The notes under the pieces are model-generated. The model saw only the letters and a list, made by a program, of their open reading frames with translations, ran no database searches and was not told where the DNA came from. A stretch of DNA of 64,000 nucleotides from Chryseobacterium sp. ISL-80 (lineage in GTDB: Bacteria; Bacillota; Bacilli; Bacillales; Cytobacillaceae): assembly GCA_018613055.1 (NCBI GenBank), contig JAGGQZ010000003.1, forward strand, positions 1 to 64,000. Direction: 5' to 3'. The position numbers and the translations under genes are program-made. Of this stretch, positions 9,396 to 18,308 are shown in pieces (position 1 is the first letter of the stretch; each line of letters begins with the position of its first letter).

Positions 9396-9425
9396 CTCTC
9401 TTCCTCCTGCATATTGGTTACTACC

Positions 9426-9454
9426 ATCATATGCTTGGACGGGAAGTCTATGAC
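9426..9454 (-). promoter_or_regulatory. Candidate SigE promoter of spoIIM
   Basis: Minus strand GTCATAGA (9454-9447) and CATATGAT (9433-9426) with a 13-bp spacer match 6/8 and 6/8 of the SigE elements (GKCATATT, CATACAHT). The spacing is in the accepted range, and spoIIM is a known SigE gene. Confidence 0.55.
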
Positions 9455-9489
9455 TCTGGAAGAAGAATTTTCACTCTCTTTACTAGAAA

Positions 9490-9518
9490 CAAAAATCCGG
9501 CCTGCCAGGACCGGATTT
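9490..9518 (-). terminator. Terminator of the nudF-yqxK unit
   Basis: Minus-strand stem AATCCGG / CCGGATT (loop of 10 nt) followed by TTTTTG; it overlaps the stop codon of yqxK. Confidence 0.75.
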
Positions 9519-10683
9519 ACATATCTGCTATTTTTCCATACTTTCCTCCGCCGCCGGCCAGGAAGCCAAGCTGTCCTTTTCTGGCCTTGTCGATGGTGAT
9601 TGCCGTCTTTTCAGGAATCAGCTGTTTTAAGGAGTCAAGAGGGACAGAGTGAAGCACTGCCATTTCTGTTCCGAAATGATCCATAAGCTTTTCCAGCATT
9701 TTCGGCCCAAGGCCTGGGATGAACTCTAGCGGAACCTGATGGATATAAGGCGGCCTCTCGGGCTTATTTCCATCTGCAGTCTTCAGTTCGCGTATTCTGT
9801 CAGCAACCCCCTTGACGATTTTGCCGGAGCCACATTCCCTGCAGATCTCATCAATGGACGGAATAGGAGTAAGGCAGTTTGCACAGACGGTCCGATGGTA
9901 TTTTCCGAGCTGCGGGTCCAGTCCGTAATTTGCTTTTATCCGCCTTCCTTCAGAACCCTTAAGTGCTAGCGCCAGTTCTCCAAAAGAAGGCTCTTGCATT
10001 TCAATCTTCTGGTATTCCCTAGCAATTTTCGCAAGGGAATGGGCATCCGAGTTCGTGAGAAAAGGATAACGATGGATTTCGGAAATCTGATCGGCCATCA
10101 TTGTATTTGAGCTTAACCCCAGCTCGATGCCATCAATCATATCAGGATCAAATACTTCCGTTAATGAATGCTTTACACCCTTTCCATATAAGCTTTTAAA
10201 AGGAGTAAAAACATGTGCAGGAATGAAAATCCCGCCAAGTTCCTTTACTTTTCTCTGCAATTCGCGGCCGGAAACATATATTCTCTGTGAGCTTAGGGTA
10301 ATATTTTTCAAGTGATTTTGCAGCCACATCGAGAACATCCTCATCGTTTTCAGGGTTGGCAAGTAGCACAGGACATGGAGCGGTCCCTGTGTGCTCTCAT
10401 CATTGATCTCAAGTTCCGACCCGAGGATGATGCTCATCCCGCCATAACTCAAACCGCCATCAGGATGTTCCTCAAGTTCACCTGCGCGAAGCAGATCCTG
10501 CATTTCATCGAGTACTTCAGGTGAATGGCTGTCAATGATCCCGATCATGTCCATACCTTTAAAATCCCTGGCATGTCGGATAATATTGCTGAAAGTCAGC
10601 GATTTCGCACCTGTGATTTTCACTGCCCTGCCCGATTTCGTCCTGCCTATATGGATATGAAGATCGACAAAGTATTCCTGCAT
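9517..10683 (-). CDS. yqxK: Endonuclease Q family PHP-domain protein (YqxK)
   Basis: Related to archaeal/bacterial EndoQ, which nicks DNA 5' of deaminated bases (uracil, hypoxanthine, xanthine) and abasic sites. The 388-aa protein shows, in order, a PHP phosphoesterase domain (DLHIHIG at 8-14, GIIDSH near 49, PAHVFTP near 155, TNSDAHS near 210), a four-cysteine zinc motif (CANC...CREC, about 271-287), and a C-terminal helix-hairpin-helix (PGLGPKMLEKLMDHFG). This order is the EndoQ architecture. It follows nudF with stop/start adjacency, so the pair is likely co-transcribed. Enzymatic activity is inferred from the family. Confidence 0.88.
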   Translation of the reverse strand: MQEYFVDLHIHIGRTKSGRAVKITGAKSLTFSNIIRHARDFKGMDMIGIIDSHSPEVLDEMQDLLRAGELEEHPDGGLSYGGMSIILGSELEINDESTQGPLHVLCYLPTLKTMRMFSMWLQNHLKNITLSSQRIYVSGRELQRKVKELGGIFIPAHVFTPFKSLYGKGVKHSLTEVFDPDMIDGIELGLSSNTMMADQISEIHRYPFLTNSDAHSLAKIAREYQKIEMQEPSFGELALALKGSEGRRIKANYGLDPQLGKYHRTVCANCLTPIPSIDEICRECGSGKIVKGVADRIRELKTADGNKPERPPYIHQVPLEFIPGLGPKMLEKLMDHFGTEMAVLHSVPLDSLKQLIPEKTAITIDKARKGQLGFLAGGGGKYGKIADM

Positions 10684-11235
10684 TTATTTACCCAATGCCT
10701 CCTGCAACTGCAAATGCTGTACAGCATATGCCGTTTTTGCATCATAAATCTTTTGTTCCTTTACCAGCTGGATGGCTTCTTCAAGACTTACTTCAAGCAG
10801 ATTGACAAATTCATCTTCATCGGCTGCTGCCGGGTTGGCTTTTTTCGCAAGTCCTGTTGCTTTATATACATGGATGATTTCATCTGCAAACCCTGGAGAT
10901 GTATAGAAGGAAATCAGCCATTCCATGCTGGCGCATTCATAACCGGTTTCTTCTTCGAGCTCTCGGGCAGCACATACTTCCGGTTTTTCACCAGCCTCCA
11001 GCTTGCCGGCTGGTATTTCGACAATGGTCCTTTCAAGCGCCTTCCTGTATTGTTCAACCATGATGATTTTATTGTCATCCGTAACCGGAATCACCGCCAC
11101 TGCCCCTGGATGCTTGACGATTTCGCGTTTGGAAGTTTTCCCATTCGGCAATTCTACATCGTCTACCTGCAGGCTAATGACTTTTCCTGTAAAGATTTTT
11201 TCCGTCTTCAATGTTTTTTCTTCAAGAGATTTCAT
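10684..11235 (-). CDS. nudF: ADP-ribose pyrophosphatase NudF
   Basis: Hydrolyses ADP-ribose to AMP and ribose-5-phosphate. The 183-aa protein carries an intact Nudix box from GEKPEVCAARELEEETGY (about residues 81-98), with the REUxEExGU core, and the upstream ELPNGKTSKREIVKHPGAVAVIP strand region typical of NudF. The start codon at 11235 is 75 bp from the divergent mciZ. Immediately followed by yqxK. Confidence 0.93.
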   Translation of the reverse strand: MKSLEEKTLKTEKIFTGKVISLQVDDVELPNGKTSKREIVKHPGAVAVIPVTDDNKIIMVEQYRKALERTIVEIPAGKLEAGEKPEVCAARELEEETGYECASMEWLISFYTSPGFADEIIHVYKATGLAKKANPAAADEDEFVNLLEVSLEEAIQLVKEQKIYDAKTAYAVQHLQLQEALGK

Positions 11236-11249
11236 TCATGTCCACTCCT

Positions 11250-11280
11250 GTTCTAATCCGATATCAAATGCTCATACATT
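11250..11280 (+). promoter_or_regulatory. Candidate SigE promoter of mciZ
   Basis: CATACATT at 11273-11280 is an 8/8 match to the SigE -10 element (CATACAHT). The -35 at 11250-11257 (GTTCTAAT) is weak, 5/8, with a 15-bp spacer. The site would start transcription near 11288, 23 nt before the mciZ ATG; mciZ is a SigE gene in B. subtilis. Confidence 0.5.
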
Positions 11281-11310
11281 TTACCATACTTATCCGAAAG
11301 GAGTATGGCG

Positions 11311-11457
11311 ATGAAAGTGTATGTGCACGGCCAGGGCATCACAATTGCCGGCAAAGCGTGGGAAATTAAAGCGATTTTAAGAGAATATGGCAAAAAGCAT
11401 ACCCTAGTGAAAGACTGGGTGGAAACAGTCAGTAAATCGATGGGCCGTCCAGATTAG
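11311..11457 (+). CDS. mciZ: Mother cell inhibitor of FtsZ, MciZ
   Basis: A 48-aa peptide that in B. subtilis caps FtsZ filaments and blocks Z-ring formation in the mother cell during sporulation. The recognition rests on the MKVHx..GKAWEIRAKLKEYG-like pattern: here MKVYVHGQG, then AGKAWEIKAILREYGKK, then VKDWV. It is slightly longer than the 40-aa B. subtilis protein at the C-terminus. GAAAGGAG lies 8 nt before the ATG. Its place, divergent from nudF and upstream of yqkF, is the same as in B. subtilis. Confidence 0.92.
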   Translation: MKVYVHGQGITIAGKAWEIKAILREYGKKHTLVKDWVETVSKSMGRPD

Positions 11458-11518
11458 TTGAACCCGTTCCTTCCCTTCCGATAAAATGGAAATACTATTG
11501 ATGGAACGGAGTGATGGA

Positions 11519-12430
11519 ATGAAAAAACGGCAATTAGGATCTTCTGAATTATTTGTTAGTGAAATCGGCCTTGGCTGCATGTCACTTGGTACAGATTACA
11601 CCAAGGCACAGGCAGTGGTCGAAGCTGCCCTTGAGGAAGGAATTAATTATTTCGATACCGCCGATTTATATGACTTTGGAGAAAATGAAAGGATTGTCGG
11701 ACAGGCGCTGCGGAATGTCAGGGACCAGGTTGTCATTGCCACGAAAGCCGGCAATCGCTGGACCGATACGAAGGACAGCTGGACCTGGGACCCCTCGAAA
11801 AGCCATATAAAAGAGGCAGTCAAACAAAGCCTGAAAAGATTGGATACCGATTATATCGACCTTTATCAGCTGCACGGAGGGACGATTGATGATCGTATTG
11901 ACGAAACAATCGAGGCTTTTGAAGAGTTAAAAGCTGAGGGCTTTATTATGTATTATGGCATTTCCTCGATCAGACCAAATGTCATCCGTGAGTATGCACA
12001 AAAATCCAATATTGTCTCTGTCATGATGCAATACAGCATGCTCGATAGGCGTCCGGAAGAAGAAGTGCTCCCGCTGCTGGGTGAAAAAGGTATCAGCGTT
12101 GTAACACGAGGAACCGTCGCAAAAGGGATGCTCAGCGACAGGCTGCTTGAAAAGGCGCCATCCAAGGGATATCTTGATTACAGCTATGATGAATTGCAGG
12201 AAGTATTGCCATTATTGAAGGAAAAACTGGCTTCTTCCCATACTCTTACCGAAGCAGCGATTCAATACAATCTGGCAGCCCCTGCTGTAGCCTCGATTGT
12301 CGCCGGGGCAAGCAGCGCAGAGCAAATTAGAGAAAACGCCCGGGCAGCAAGAGCCAATCCACTTTCTGCTGAAGAAATCCATTTAATTAAATCGCTTACG
12401 AAAGCAAACCAATATGATCAGCATAGATAG
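11519..12430 (+). CDS. yqkF: Aldo/keto reductase YqkF
   Basis: NADPH-dependent oxidoreductase of the aldo/keto reductase superfamily; physiological substrate unknown. The 303-aa protein has the catalytic tetrad context FDTADLYDFGENE (D and Y near 49-54), the Lys in VIATKAGNRW, and the His in YQLHGGTIDDRI. Close in pattern to B. subtilis YqkF, including GISSIRPNVI. I use the internal ATG at 11519, which gives the family N-terminus MKKRQLGSS, preceded by GGAG. A terminator follows at 12443. Confidence 0.92.
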   Translation: MKKRQLGSSELFVSEIGLGCMSLGTDYTKAQAVVEAALEEGINYFDTADLYDFGENERIVGQALRNVRDQVVIATKAGNRWTDTKDSWTWDPSKSHIKEAVKQSLKRLDTDYIDLYQLHGGTIDDRIDETIEAFEELKAEGFIMYYGISSIRPNVIREYAQKSNIVSVMMQYSMLDRRPEEEVLPLLGEKGISVVTRGTVAKGMLSDRLLEKAPSKGYLDYSYDELQEVLPLLKEKLASSHTLTEAAIQYNLAAPAVASIVAGASSAEQIRENARAARANPLSAEEIHLIKSLTKANQYDQHR

Positions 12431-12442
12431 CAATAAAGGTTT

Positions 12443-12479
12443 GGACATATTCGCCTTTTCGGCGGGTATGTCCTTTTAT
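12443..12479 (+). terminator. yqkF terminator
   Basis: GGACATA and TATGTCC arms with an internal CGCC/GGCG stem, followed by TTTTATA. Confidence 0.8.
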
Positions 12480-12498
12480 ATTCCAGATTTTCTTATCT

Positions 12499-13233
12499 TT
12501 AAGCCAGCAACAGCAAGACTGTATAAGCTGCCAGGCCTGCCGCGAATGCCCAAAAATTGCTTTCCCGCTCTTCAGGAAGCTCCTCCTTCATGACATTCAA
12601 TATGACACCACCGGCCAGCAATCCGAAGAGGACCGCGATGATATTTTCATTCACTTCGACTACGATGCCAACAGCCCATCCGGCCATGGTCGCTCCAGCC
12701 AGCATCCATCTTCCAATCCTGTCGTAAATCTCCTTATGTGCTTCCCTGAGAGAATGATCACTGGTGATGAAGTGGACGGCAAGCGCGATGAAGTACAAAA
12801 CCAATCCTTTGATGGACTCCTGTTCTCCATGCAGCAATAGATATCCGATCAATGCGTTGTAAAGGAAAAATGACGTAATATGAATCCAGAACACGCCTTT
12901 TGAGGCCCGGTTCAGATTATTCTCTTCCTGCTGCTTTTTCTTTGAGGTTTTTACCAGGCGCTCCAGTCCATAAAAAAAAGCCAACCCGAGCATTGCGACA
13001 ATATATGTATGGTTCTCAAAGAACTTGAGCGCTTCTGATTGAATATTACGATCGAGTATCTCATTATGCTTATTCAATTCAGGAAGCAAGTGGATGAAGA
13101 CATATGCCACTGAAATGCCGCCGGCTGCTGAAAGCAGCCTGCTTCTCGGTACGTTATCAAGGAACGGTAAATATCTGGAAAACAAATGAATGGCAACAAA
13201 GCCTGCTGCCAGCATAAAAGTTGTAAAAATCAA
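12499..13233 (-). CDS. ZIP-superfamily-like polytopic membrane protein
   Basis: A 244-aa integral membrane protein with about seven hydrophobic segments. It shows ZIP-transporter-like elements: GGISVAYVFIHLLPEL in the second segment, HFITSDHSLREAHKE in a middle segment, and GLLAGGVILNVMKEELPEE near residue 210. A basic/polar loop (KTSKKKQQEENNLN) lies near 90-105. The canonical HNxxEG metal motif of ZIP is not seen, so metal transport is only a possibility. Monocistronic; no recognised symbol. Confidence 0.6.
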   Translation of the reverse strand: MIFTTFMLAAGFVAIHLFSRYLPFLDNVPRSRLLSAAGGISVAYVFIHLLPELNKHNEILDRNIQSEALKFFENHTYIVAMLGLAFFYGLERLVKTSKKKQQEENNLNRASKGVFWIHITSFFLYNALIGYLLLHGEQESIKGLVLYFIALAVHFITSDHSLREAHKEIYDRIGRWMLAGATMAGWAVGIVVEVNENIIAVLFGLLAGGVILNVMKEELPEERESNFWAFAAGLAAYTVLLLLA

Positions 13234-13298
13234 TGTGTTTTGCTCCTTTGCCGCTTTTTACTTACTTGCCCTTTAGCGTCTGAAGCAAAACATTCTCT

Positions 13299-13823
13299 TT
13301 ACAGTGGTTTCCAGATTCTCGCTTTTTGCTCTATGTCTAATACGGTTGATGACTTTGCCGCAATATAGGATTCGATATCATATTCATATTGCCGGGCAGC
13401 TTCTTCCTTCACACTTGCATACCTGGCTGCTTCATGCGGATGGGATCTTAAGTAATCACGGAAAACAAGGTGCCTGTACAGTTGATGGCTGCCTTTTTCA
13501 AAGGCATGGAGATGCACTTTACGGATCCCGTTGTCATCACTTTTTTGAAAATAACGCCGCCCTGGGATCCCGTTTTCTCCCCTGGCATCGTATCCGGCAG
13601 ACTCGAGCGCTGGTGTTGCCTTTTCCACTAATTCGAGGCTTTCCGCAGCAAGCATGATGTCTATGATCGGCTTTGCGCTTAGCCCGGGGACAGATGTGCT
13701 GCCAATATGATGGATATCAACCTCTGTCTGGTTAAAAGCTTCGGCAATCAGGTTTTTCTCTTTTTCAAAAAGAGTTTTCCATTCGGCACGATACGGGACA
13801 ACTTCTACTCTTCGTTTTTTCAT
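13299..13823 (-). CDS. GrpB family (UPF0157) nucleotidyltransferase-like protein
   Basis: The 174-aa product belongs to the GrpB/UPF0157 family, which has the nucleotidyltransferase fold; some members are fused to dephospho-CoA kinase. Family hallmarks are PYRAEWKTLFEKEK near the N-terminus, IHHIGSTSVPGLSAKPIIDIML and HLHAFEKGSHQLYRHLVFRDYLRSH. Function is unknown. The ATG at 13823 overlaps the yqkK stop as ATGA, indicating translational coupling. Confidence 0.85.
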   Translation of the reverse strand: MKKRRVEVVPYRAEWKTLFEKEKNLIAEAFNQTEVDIHHIGSTSVPGLSAKPIIDIMLAAESLELVEKATPALESAGYDARGENGIPGRRYFQKSDDNGIRKVHLHAFEKGSHQLYRHLVFRDYLRSHPHEAARYASVKEEAARQYEYDIESYIAAKSSTVLDIEQKARIWKPL

Positions 13824-14068
13824 TTGAACTTTGTCCAATCCATATCACTTTCGGAAAGCAGTTCTTCAAACGACTTGTTCTTCTCTCTTAACCGCTGTTC
13901 TTCTTTTTTCCGCTGCAAGTCGGCCTGCTTTTTCTTTTCTTCCTCTTCTTTCAGCTCTTGCTGCTGGGCTTTTAGTTTTTGCATGATATCCTGGTTTAGC
14001 AGGTCACCTAATGTTGCCGGTTTTTCGTCTTTTTTGACTGGCTGCTGGCGTTTTTGTTTTTTCTTCAT
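13820..14068 (-). CDS. yqkK: YqkK-like DUF3886 coiled-coil protein
   Basis: An 82-aa, highly charged protein: a basic N-terminus (MKKKQKRQQ), TLGDLLNQDIMQKLKAQQQELK, a long Glu/Lys/Gln coiled coil, and a conserved FEELLSESDMDWTKFK end. This matches my memory of B. subtilis YqkK, function unknown. ATG 14068 has AGAGGG 7 nt upstream; the longer upstream frame is unlikely. Coupled to the GrpB-family gene by a 4-nt overlap. Confidence 0.8.
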   Translation of the reverse strand: MKKKQKRQQPVKKDEKPATLGDLLNQDIMQKLKAQQQELKEEEEKKKQADLQRKKEEQRLREKNKSFEELLSESDMDWTKFK

Positions 14069-14190
14069 GATTGATCCCTCTGTTTCTTTGCATTTTCTGA
14101 ATTCGCTCATTTGGCAGAGCCGTTTTGTTAAAAGATTATACCACCGGAAGCTCATTTTTGAAATCAAACCGGACCACTTCTGCTAATGAA

Positions 14191-14220
14191 GAAGGAACGC
14201 CCCTTTAAAGGGCGTTCCCG
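14191..14220 (-). terminator. Hairpin downstream of scoB
   Basis: GAACGCCC-TTTAAA-GGGCGTTC, a strong 8-bp stem immediately after the scoB stop. The following bases are CCTTCTTC, not a clean U-run, so termination efficiency is uncertain. Confidence 0.6.
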
Positions 14221-14224
14221 ATAA

Positions 14225-14893
14225 TCAATATGCGTCCAGTTTCACCGCATCATCCACCTGCAGTTCCGGTTGCGTTGCTTTAATTACATCTTCCACTGTG
14301 TAGCCTGATGCTACCTCAACGAGTTTCAGCCCGAAAGGTGTCACGTCGACGACCGCCATATCGGTGATGATCCGGTTGACCACATTTTTACCGGTCAGCG
14401 GCAGGCTGCATTCCTTGAGGATTTTCGCATCTCCATTTTTGTTCACATGTTCCATGATGACGATGATCTTTTGTGCACCGTGAACGAGATCCATAGCGCC
14501 TCCCATTCCCTTGATCATCTTGCCTGGAATCATCCAGTTCGCAAGGTCACCAGCTTCAGAAACTTCCATGCCGCCAAGGATGGCAATATTGATGTGCCCT
14601 CCGCGAATCATTGCAAAGGACTCGGCAGAATCAAAATAAGCTGATCCCGGAATGGCGGTGACCGTTTCCTTCCCCGCGTTGATCAGATCGGGATCAACGC
14701 TTTCTTCTGACGGGTAAGGTCCGATTCCAAGCAGTCCGTTTTCGGACTGGAGGACAACCTGTTTATCGTCAGAAATGAAATTTGCCACCAGTGTCGGCAT
14801 CCCGATCCCGAGGTTTACATAAAAACCATTCTCAATTTCTTTTTCAGCCCGGCGTGCGATTTTTTCCCGGACATTCCCTTTATTTTTAATCAT
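14225..14893 (-). CDS. scoB: 3-oxoacid CoA-transferase subunit B
   Basis: With ScoA it moves CoA from succinyl-CoA to acetoacetate (or another acyl acid). The 222-aa beta subunit carries the catalytic glutamate in [13 protein letters not shown] (near residue 51), plus [11 protein letters not shown] and [28 protein letters not shown], all family signatures. It lies 29 nt after scoA. Together with the thiolase and HMG-CoA lyase next door it makes an acetoacetate utilisation or production unit. Confidence 0.93.
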   Translation of the reverse strand: MIKNKGNVREKIARRAEKEIENGFYVNLGIGMPTLVANFISDDKQVVLQSENGLLGIGPYPSEESVDPDLINAGKETVTAIPGSAYFDSAESFAMIRGGHINIAILGGMEVSEAGDLANWMIPGKMIKGMGGAMDLVHGAQKIIVIMEHVNKNGDAKILKECSLPLTGKNVVNRIITDMAVVDVTPFGLKLVEVASGYTVEDVIKATQPELQVDDAVKLDAY

Positions 14894-14922
14894 ATGCCTT
14901 CTCCTTTCATGATCAGCCAGAG

Positions 14923-15612
14923 TTAACTTCTCACTGTCAGCCTTTCAATCCTTTTCTCCTGATTGCCCTCAATCAGTGTCTGGACATAAATGCTTGGAGT
15001 ATGGATACTGTTCGGGTCCAATTCGCCCACTTCATACAAGTTCTCTACCTCGGCAATCGTGACTCTGCCGGCAGCAGCGATCATCGGATTAAAGTTCCTT
15101 GCCGTTTTATGGTAGACGAGGTTGCCCATTTTATCGGCCTTCCAGGCACGGACAATGCTGAAATCCGCTGTCAGCGCTTCTTCCAGGAGGTATTCCTTGC
15201 CATTGAACATGCGGGTTTCTTTTCCTTCAGCAATTGGTGTTCCTACACCCGCCGGCGTGTAGAAAGCAGGGATACCGGCACCGCCAGCCCTGATTTTCTC
15301 GGCAAGCGTGCCCTGTGGGATCAATTCGACCTCGATTTCGCCAGACAGCACCTGACGCTCGAATTCTTTGTTTTCTCCAACATATGAACCTACCATTTTT
15401 TTGATTTGCTTATTTTTAAGCAGCAGCCCTAGGCCCCAATCGTCAACGCCGCAGTTATTGGAGATGACTGTCAGGTCCTTTACCCCTTTTTCAACAAGCG
15501 CGAGGATTGCGTTCTCAGGAATCCCGCAGAGCCCGAAGCCGCCAACCATTAAGGTTGCTCCATCATGGATATCCGCTACGGCGTCTTGAAAGGATGTGCA
15601 AATTCTTTTCAT
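14923..15612 (-). CDS. scoA: 3-oxoacid CoA-transferase subunit A
   Basis: Alpha subunit of the CoA-transferase. The 229-aa protein has the CoA-binding [13 protein letters not shown] glycine-rich motif (about residues 24-36), [15 protein letters not shown], and [23 protein letters not shown] precedes the ATG at 15612. Gene order thiolase-scoA-scoB on one strand, with 82 nt between thiolase and scoA. Confidence 0.94.
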   Translation of the reverse strand: MKRICTSFQDAVADIHDGATLMVGGFGLCGIPENAILALVEKGVKDLTVISNNCGVDDWGLGLLLKNKQIKKMVGSYVGENKEFERQVLSGEIEVELIPQGTLAEKIRAGGAGIPAFYTPAGVGTPIAEGKETRMFNGKEYLLEEALTADFSIVRAWKADKMGNLVYHKTARNFNPMIAAAGRVTIAEVENLYEVGELDPNSIHTPSIYVQTLIEGNQEKRIERLTVRS

Positions 15613-15694
15613 CGTTCTTCCCCCTTTTGACTATGTTCGCACCGGCACTATTATCTTGCCGGAATGACTATTAATCTTTTACAAAGTGATAGAA

Positions 15695-16882
15695 TCAGAC
15701 GAGTTCCACTACTGTGGCGACACCCTGTCCGCCACCAATGCATAGTGTCGCAAGGCCTGCCTTTGCCTGTCTTCGTTTCATTTCATGAATCAGCGTAACC
15801 AGGATCCTTGCGCCGCTCGCTCCAATTGGATGGCCCAACGCGATTGCGCCTCCATTGACATTTAAGATGTCCTTATTGAAATTCAATTCGCGGTCGACAG
15901 CAAGTGACTGGGCAGCAAACGCTTCATTCGCTTCGATCAGCTCCATCTGGTCCATTGTCATGCCCGATTTTTTCAGTGCCTTCTTTACCGCGTCAACCGG
16001 ACCGATCCCCATGATACTCGGGTCAACACCGGCGCTTGCGTTCCCTTTGATCACGACAAGCGGTTTAAGACCCAGTTCATCCGCCTTTGCCCGGCTCATG
16101 ACGACCAGTGCAGCAGCTCCATCATTGATTCCTGATGCATTACCTGCTGTTACGCTGCCATCCTTTTTGAATGCAGGACGCAGTCCGCCAAGCTTTTCGG
16201 CTGTTGTCCCCTTTTTCGGATACTCATCTGTGTCAAATACGACTGGATCGCCTTTTCGCTGCGGGATTTCAATCGGGACAATCTCGTCTTTGAACTTTCC
16301 TTCTTCAATCGCTTTTGCAGCCTTTTCCTGGCTGGATGCTGCGAACTCATCCTGTTCCTCCCGGCCAATTTCATATTTTGAGCATAGGTTCTCAGCCGTA
16401 ACCCCCATATGGTAGTCATTGAAAGCACAAGTGAGTCCGTCGGAAGTCATGCTGTCCACGAGCTTCTGGTCGCCCATCTTGAACCCATCCCTGGCATTTT
16501 TCAATAAATAAGGTGCCTGGCTCATATTCTCCATACCGCCGGCAACGACAATTTCAGCATCTCCGGCAATGATCGCCTGTGCAGCCAGATGGACAGCCTT
16601 CAGGCCTGATCCACAAACTTTATTGATTGTCATAGAGGAAGCGCTTTCAGGAATGCCCGCCTTAATGGCTGCCTGTCTCGCAGGATTTTGCCCAAGTCCC
16701 GCCTGGAGCACATTGCCCATGATGATTTCATCTACCTGTTCCGGTTTGACTCCTGCCTGCTTCAATGCGTCCTTGATGACCGCAGCCCCCAGCTCCGGAG
16801 CGGAGATATTTTTCAAGCTTCCATTAAAGCTGCCAATTGCTGTTCTTACTGCAGCTACGATTACTGCTTCAGTCTTGCTCAA
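15695..16882 (-). CDS. Acetyl-CoA C-acetyltransferase (thiolase)
   Basis: Condenses two acetyl-CoA or thiolyses acetoacetyl-CoA; with scoAB the degradative direction is likely. The roughly 395-aa protein has the thiolase nucleophile Cys in [14 protein letters not shown] (near residue 89), [25 protein letters not shown] with the catalytic His, and the final CIGGGQGVA Cys. Start choice: a GTG at 16891 abuts the GAAAGGG ribosome site, so the TTG at 16882, 6 nt beyond it, is more plausible. Divergent from the HMG-CoA lyase gene. Confidence 0.92.
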   Translation of the reverse strand: MSKTEAVIVAAVRTAIGSFNGSLKNISAPELGAAVIKDALKQAGVKPEQVDEIIMGNVLQAGLGQNPARQAAIKAGIPESASSMTINKVCGSGLKAVHLAAQAIIAGDAEIVVAGGMENMSQAPYLLKNARDGFKMGDQKLVDSMTSDGLTCAFNDYHMGVTAENLCSKYEIGREEQDEFAASSQEKAAKAIEEGKFKDEIVPIEIPQRKGDPVVFDTDEYPKKGTTAEKLGGLRPAFKKDGSVTAGNASGINDGAAALVVMSRAKADELGLKPLVVIKGNASAGVDPSIMGIGPVDAVKKALKKSGMTMDQMELIEANEAFAAQSLAVDRELNFNKDILNVNGGAIALGHPIGASGARILVTLIHEMKRRQAKAGLATLCIGGGQGVATVVELV

Positions 16883-17031
16883 ATTGCTCACCCTTTCTCA
16901 GATCTTCACATTTTTATTACTTCGATTGATTTGAATCAAATCCCTTTTATTTTATCAAAATTTTATTTATTCTTGCATTTTTAAAAATATTCTATTTACA
17001 ATGAAGATATCTTAAGAGGAGGGTATGTCTA

Positions 17032-17934
17032 ATGCTGCAGCTTCCCGAGAAGGTAGAAATTATTGAAGTCGGCCCAAGAGACGGGCTGCAAAATGAGAAG
17101 AATTTCGTTCCAACTGAAGTAAAAAAAGTGTTTATCAGTTCCTTGAAGGACGCCGGAATCAAAGAAATGGAGCTTACATCCTTCGTATCTCCCAAATGGG
17201 TTCCGCAAATGGGGGATGCGGCGGAGATTGTCGCAGATTGCCTGGATGAAAATACCCGGAATATCGTACTCGCTCCAAACAAAAAGGGAATTGAACGTGT
17301 TTATATGACGGATTGTAAAGCGGTTGCTGTGTTCGTCGGTGTCAGCAATACTTTTAATCAAAAGAATATCAACAAAACAACGGCCGAAAGCCTGGCGGAA
17401 GTACTGCCGTTGATTTCGGAGCTGAAGGCAAAGGATTATTTTGTACGCGCCTGCATCTCTACCGCATTTTATTGTCCATATGAAGGCAAGATTGCTGAAA
17501 AAGAAGTCCTCGCACTGTGCGGTGAATTCGTTAAAGCTGGAGTGGATGAACTGAGTGTTGCCGACACGATCGGCATGGCGGCTCCCCATGAGTCTTATTC
17601 TTTATTTTCCAGATTGATTGAGGCCTATCCGGATGTGCTGATGACTGCACATTTCCATGACACAAGGAAACTTGCGCTGTCCAATATTCTTGCCGCACTT
17701 CAGGCGGGTGTCACCCGTTTTGATACATCAGCCGGAGGCCTTGGCGGCTGTCCGTTCGCTCCTGGCGCTGCCGGAAATGCTGCGACTGAAGATGTTGTCT
17801 ATATGCTTCAAAGGATGGGAATCCAAACCGGTGTTGATCTTGATAAGCTCACCCAGGCCATCGAAGTCATCCAATCTCATATCTCAAGGCCGATCGAAAG
17901 CAGTTATTTCAAGCTTCATTCAGTTAATGTTTAA
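17032..17934 (+). CDS. Hydroxymethylglutaryl-CoA lyase (YngG-like)
   Basis: Cleaves HMG-CoA to acetoacetate and acetyl-CoA, the last step of leucine breakdown. The 300-aa TIM-barrel lyase begins with EIIEVGPRDGLQNEKNFVPT (catalytic R and D near 16-17), continues with ADTIGMAAPHE, HFHDTRKLALSN (metal-binding His pair) and ends the barrel with the loop GGLGGCPFAPGAAGNAATED, which holds the catalytic Cys. GAGGAGGG lies upstream. Divergent from the thiolase-scoAB genes that can use its acetoacetate. Confidence 0.95.
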   Translation: MLQLPEKVEIIEVGPRDGLQNEKNFVPTEVKKVFISSLKDAGIKEMELTSFVSPKWVPQMGDAAEIVADCLDENTRNIVLAPNKKGIERVYMTDCKAVAVFVGVSNTFNQKNINKTTAESLAEVLPLISELKAKDYFVRACISTAFYCPYEGKIAEKEVLALCGEFVKAGVDELSVADTIGMAAPHESYSLFSRLIEAYPDVLMTAHFHDTRKLALSNILAALQAGVTRFDTSAGGLGGCPFAPGAAGNAATEDVVYMLQRMGIQTGVDLDKLTQAIEVIQSHISRPIESSYFKLHSVNV

Positions 17935-18007
17935 CTTTTTTGCATAAGCTCTTGTTCCTGAATCCATCTTATTAGATGAAACCATTCTGATGAAGGGAGC
18001 CTTTAAC

Positions 18008-18139
18008 ATGAGCCAAAAACGCGACAAGGGATACAGCCAGCAAGGTAAACCAAATGCTGACACAGTCAAGCAGCAAATTGCTGCTGAGGAACTCGAAAAA
18101 GCCATCCACCCGACAAAGGGACAAAATTCCCAGCAATAA
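18008..18139 (+). CDS. Small hydrophilic 43-aa protein
   Basis: ATG at 18008 with GAAGGGAG 9 nt before it encodes MSQKRDKGYSQQ...SQQ: Gln/Lys-rich, no hydrophobic segment, with a short predicted helix (QIAAEELEKAI). A strong terminator follows 30 nt after the stop. The composition recalls small spore proteins of Bacillus, but I do not recognise a specific family, so function is unassigned. Confidence 0.6.
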   Translation: MSQKRDKGYSQQGKPNADTVKQQIAAEELEKAIHPTKGQNSQQ

Positions 18140-18171
18140 GCGTAAACGCCTGCTTTAATAAGATTTTTCAG

Positions 18172-18195
18172 ACCGCCCTGACCGGCGGTTTTTTC
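18172..18195 (+). terminator. Terminator of the small ORF
   Basis: ACCGCC-CTGACC-GGCGGT followed by TTTTTT. Confidence 0.9.
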
Positions 18196-18308
18196 ATGTT
18201 TGTTATTCACATATAATGGTAAAATAAAGAAGTGATCCTTTTTAAATCACAATTGCAGGAAAGCCTGTCTGATTTAGTTGGGAATATTTGTTGATCGGAG
18301 GGGTTGGC

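Noticed and set aside
10525-11256. A long + strand open frame of 243 codons opposite yqxK/nudF
   Set aside because: It is the shadow of two clear genes with intact motifs; no ribosome site and no recognisable domains.
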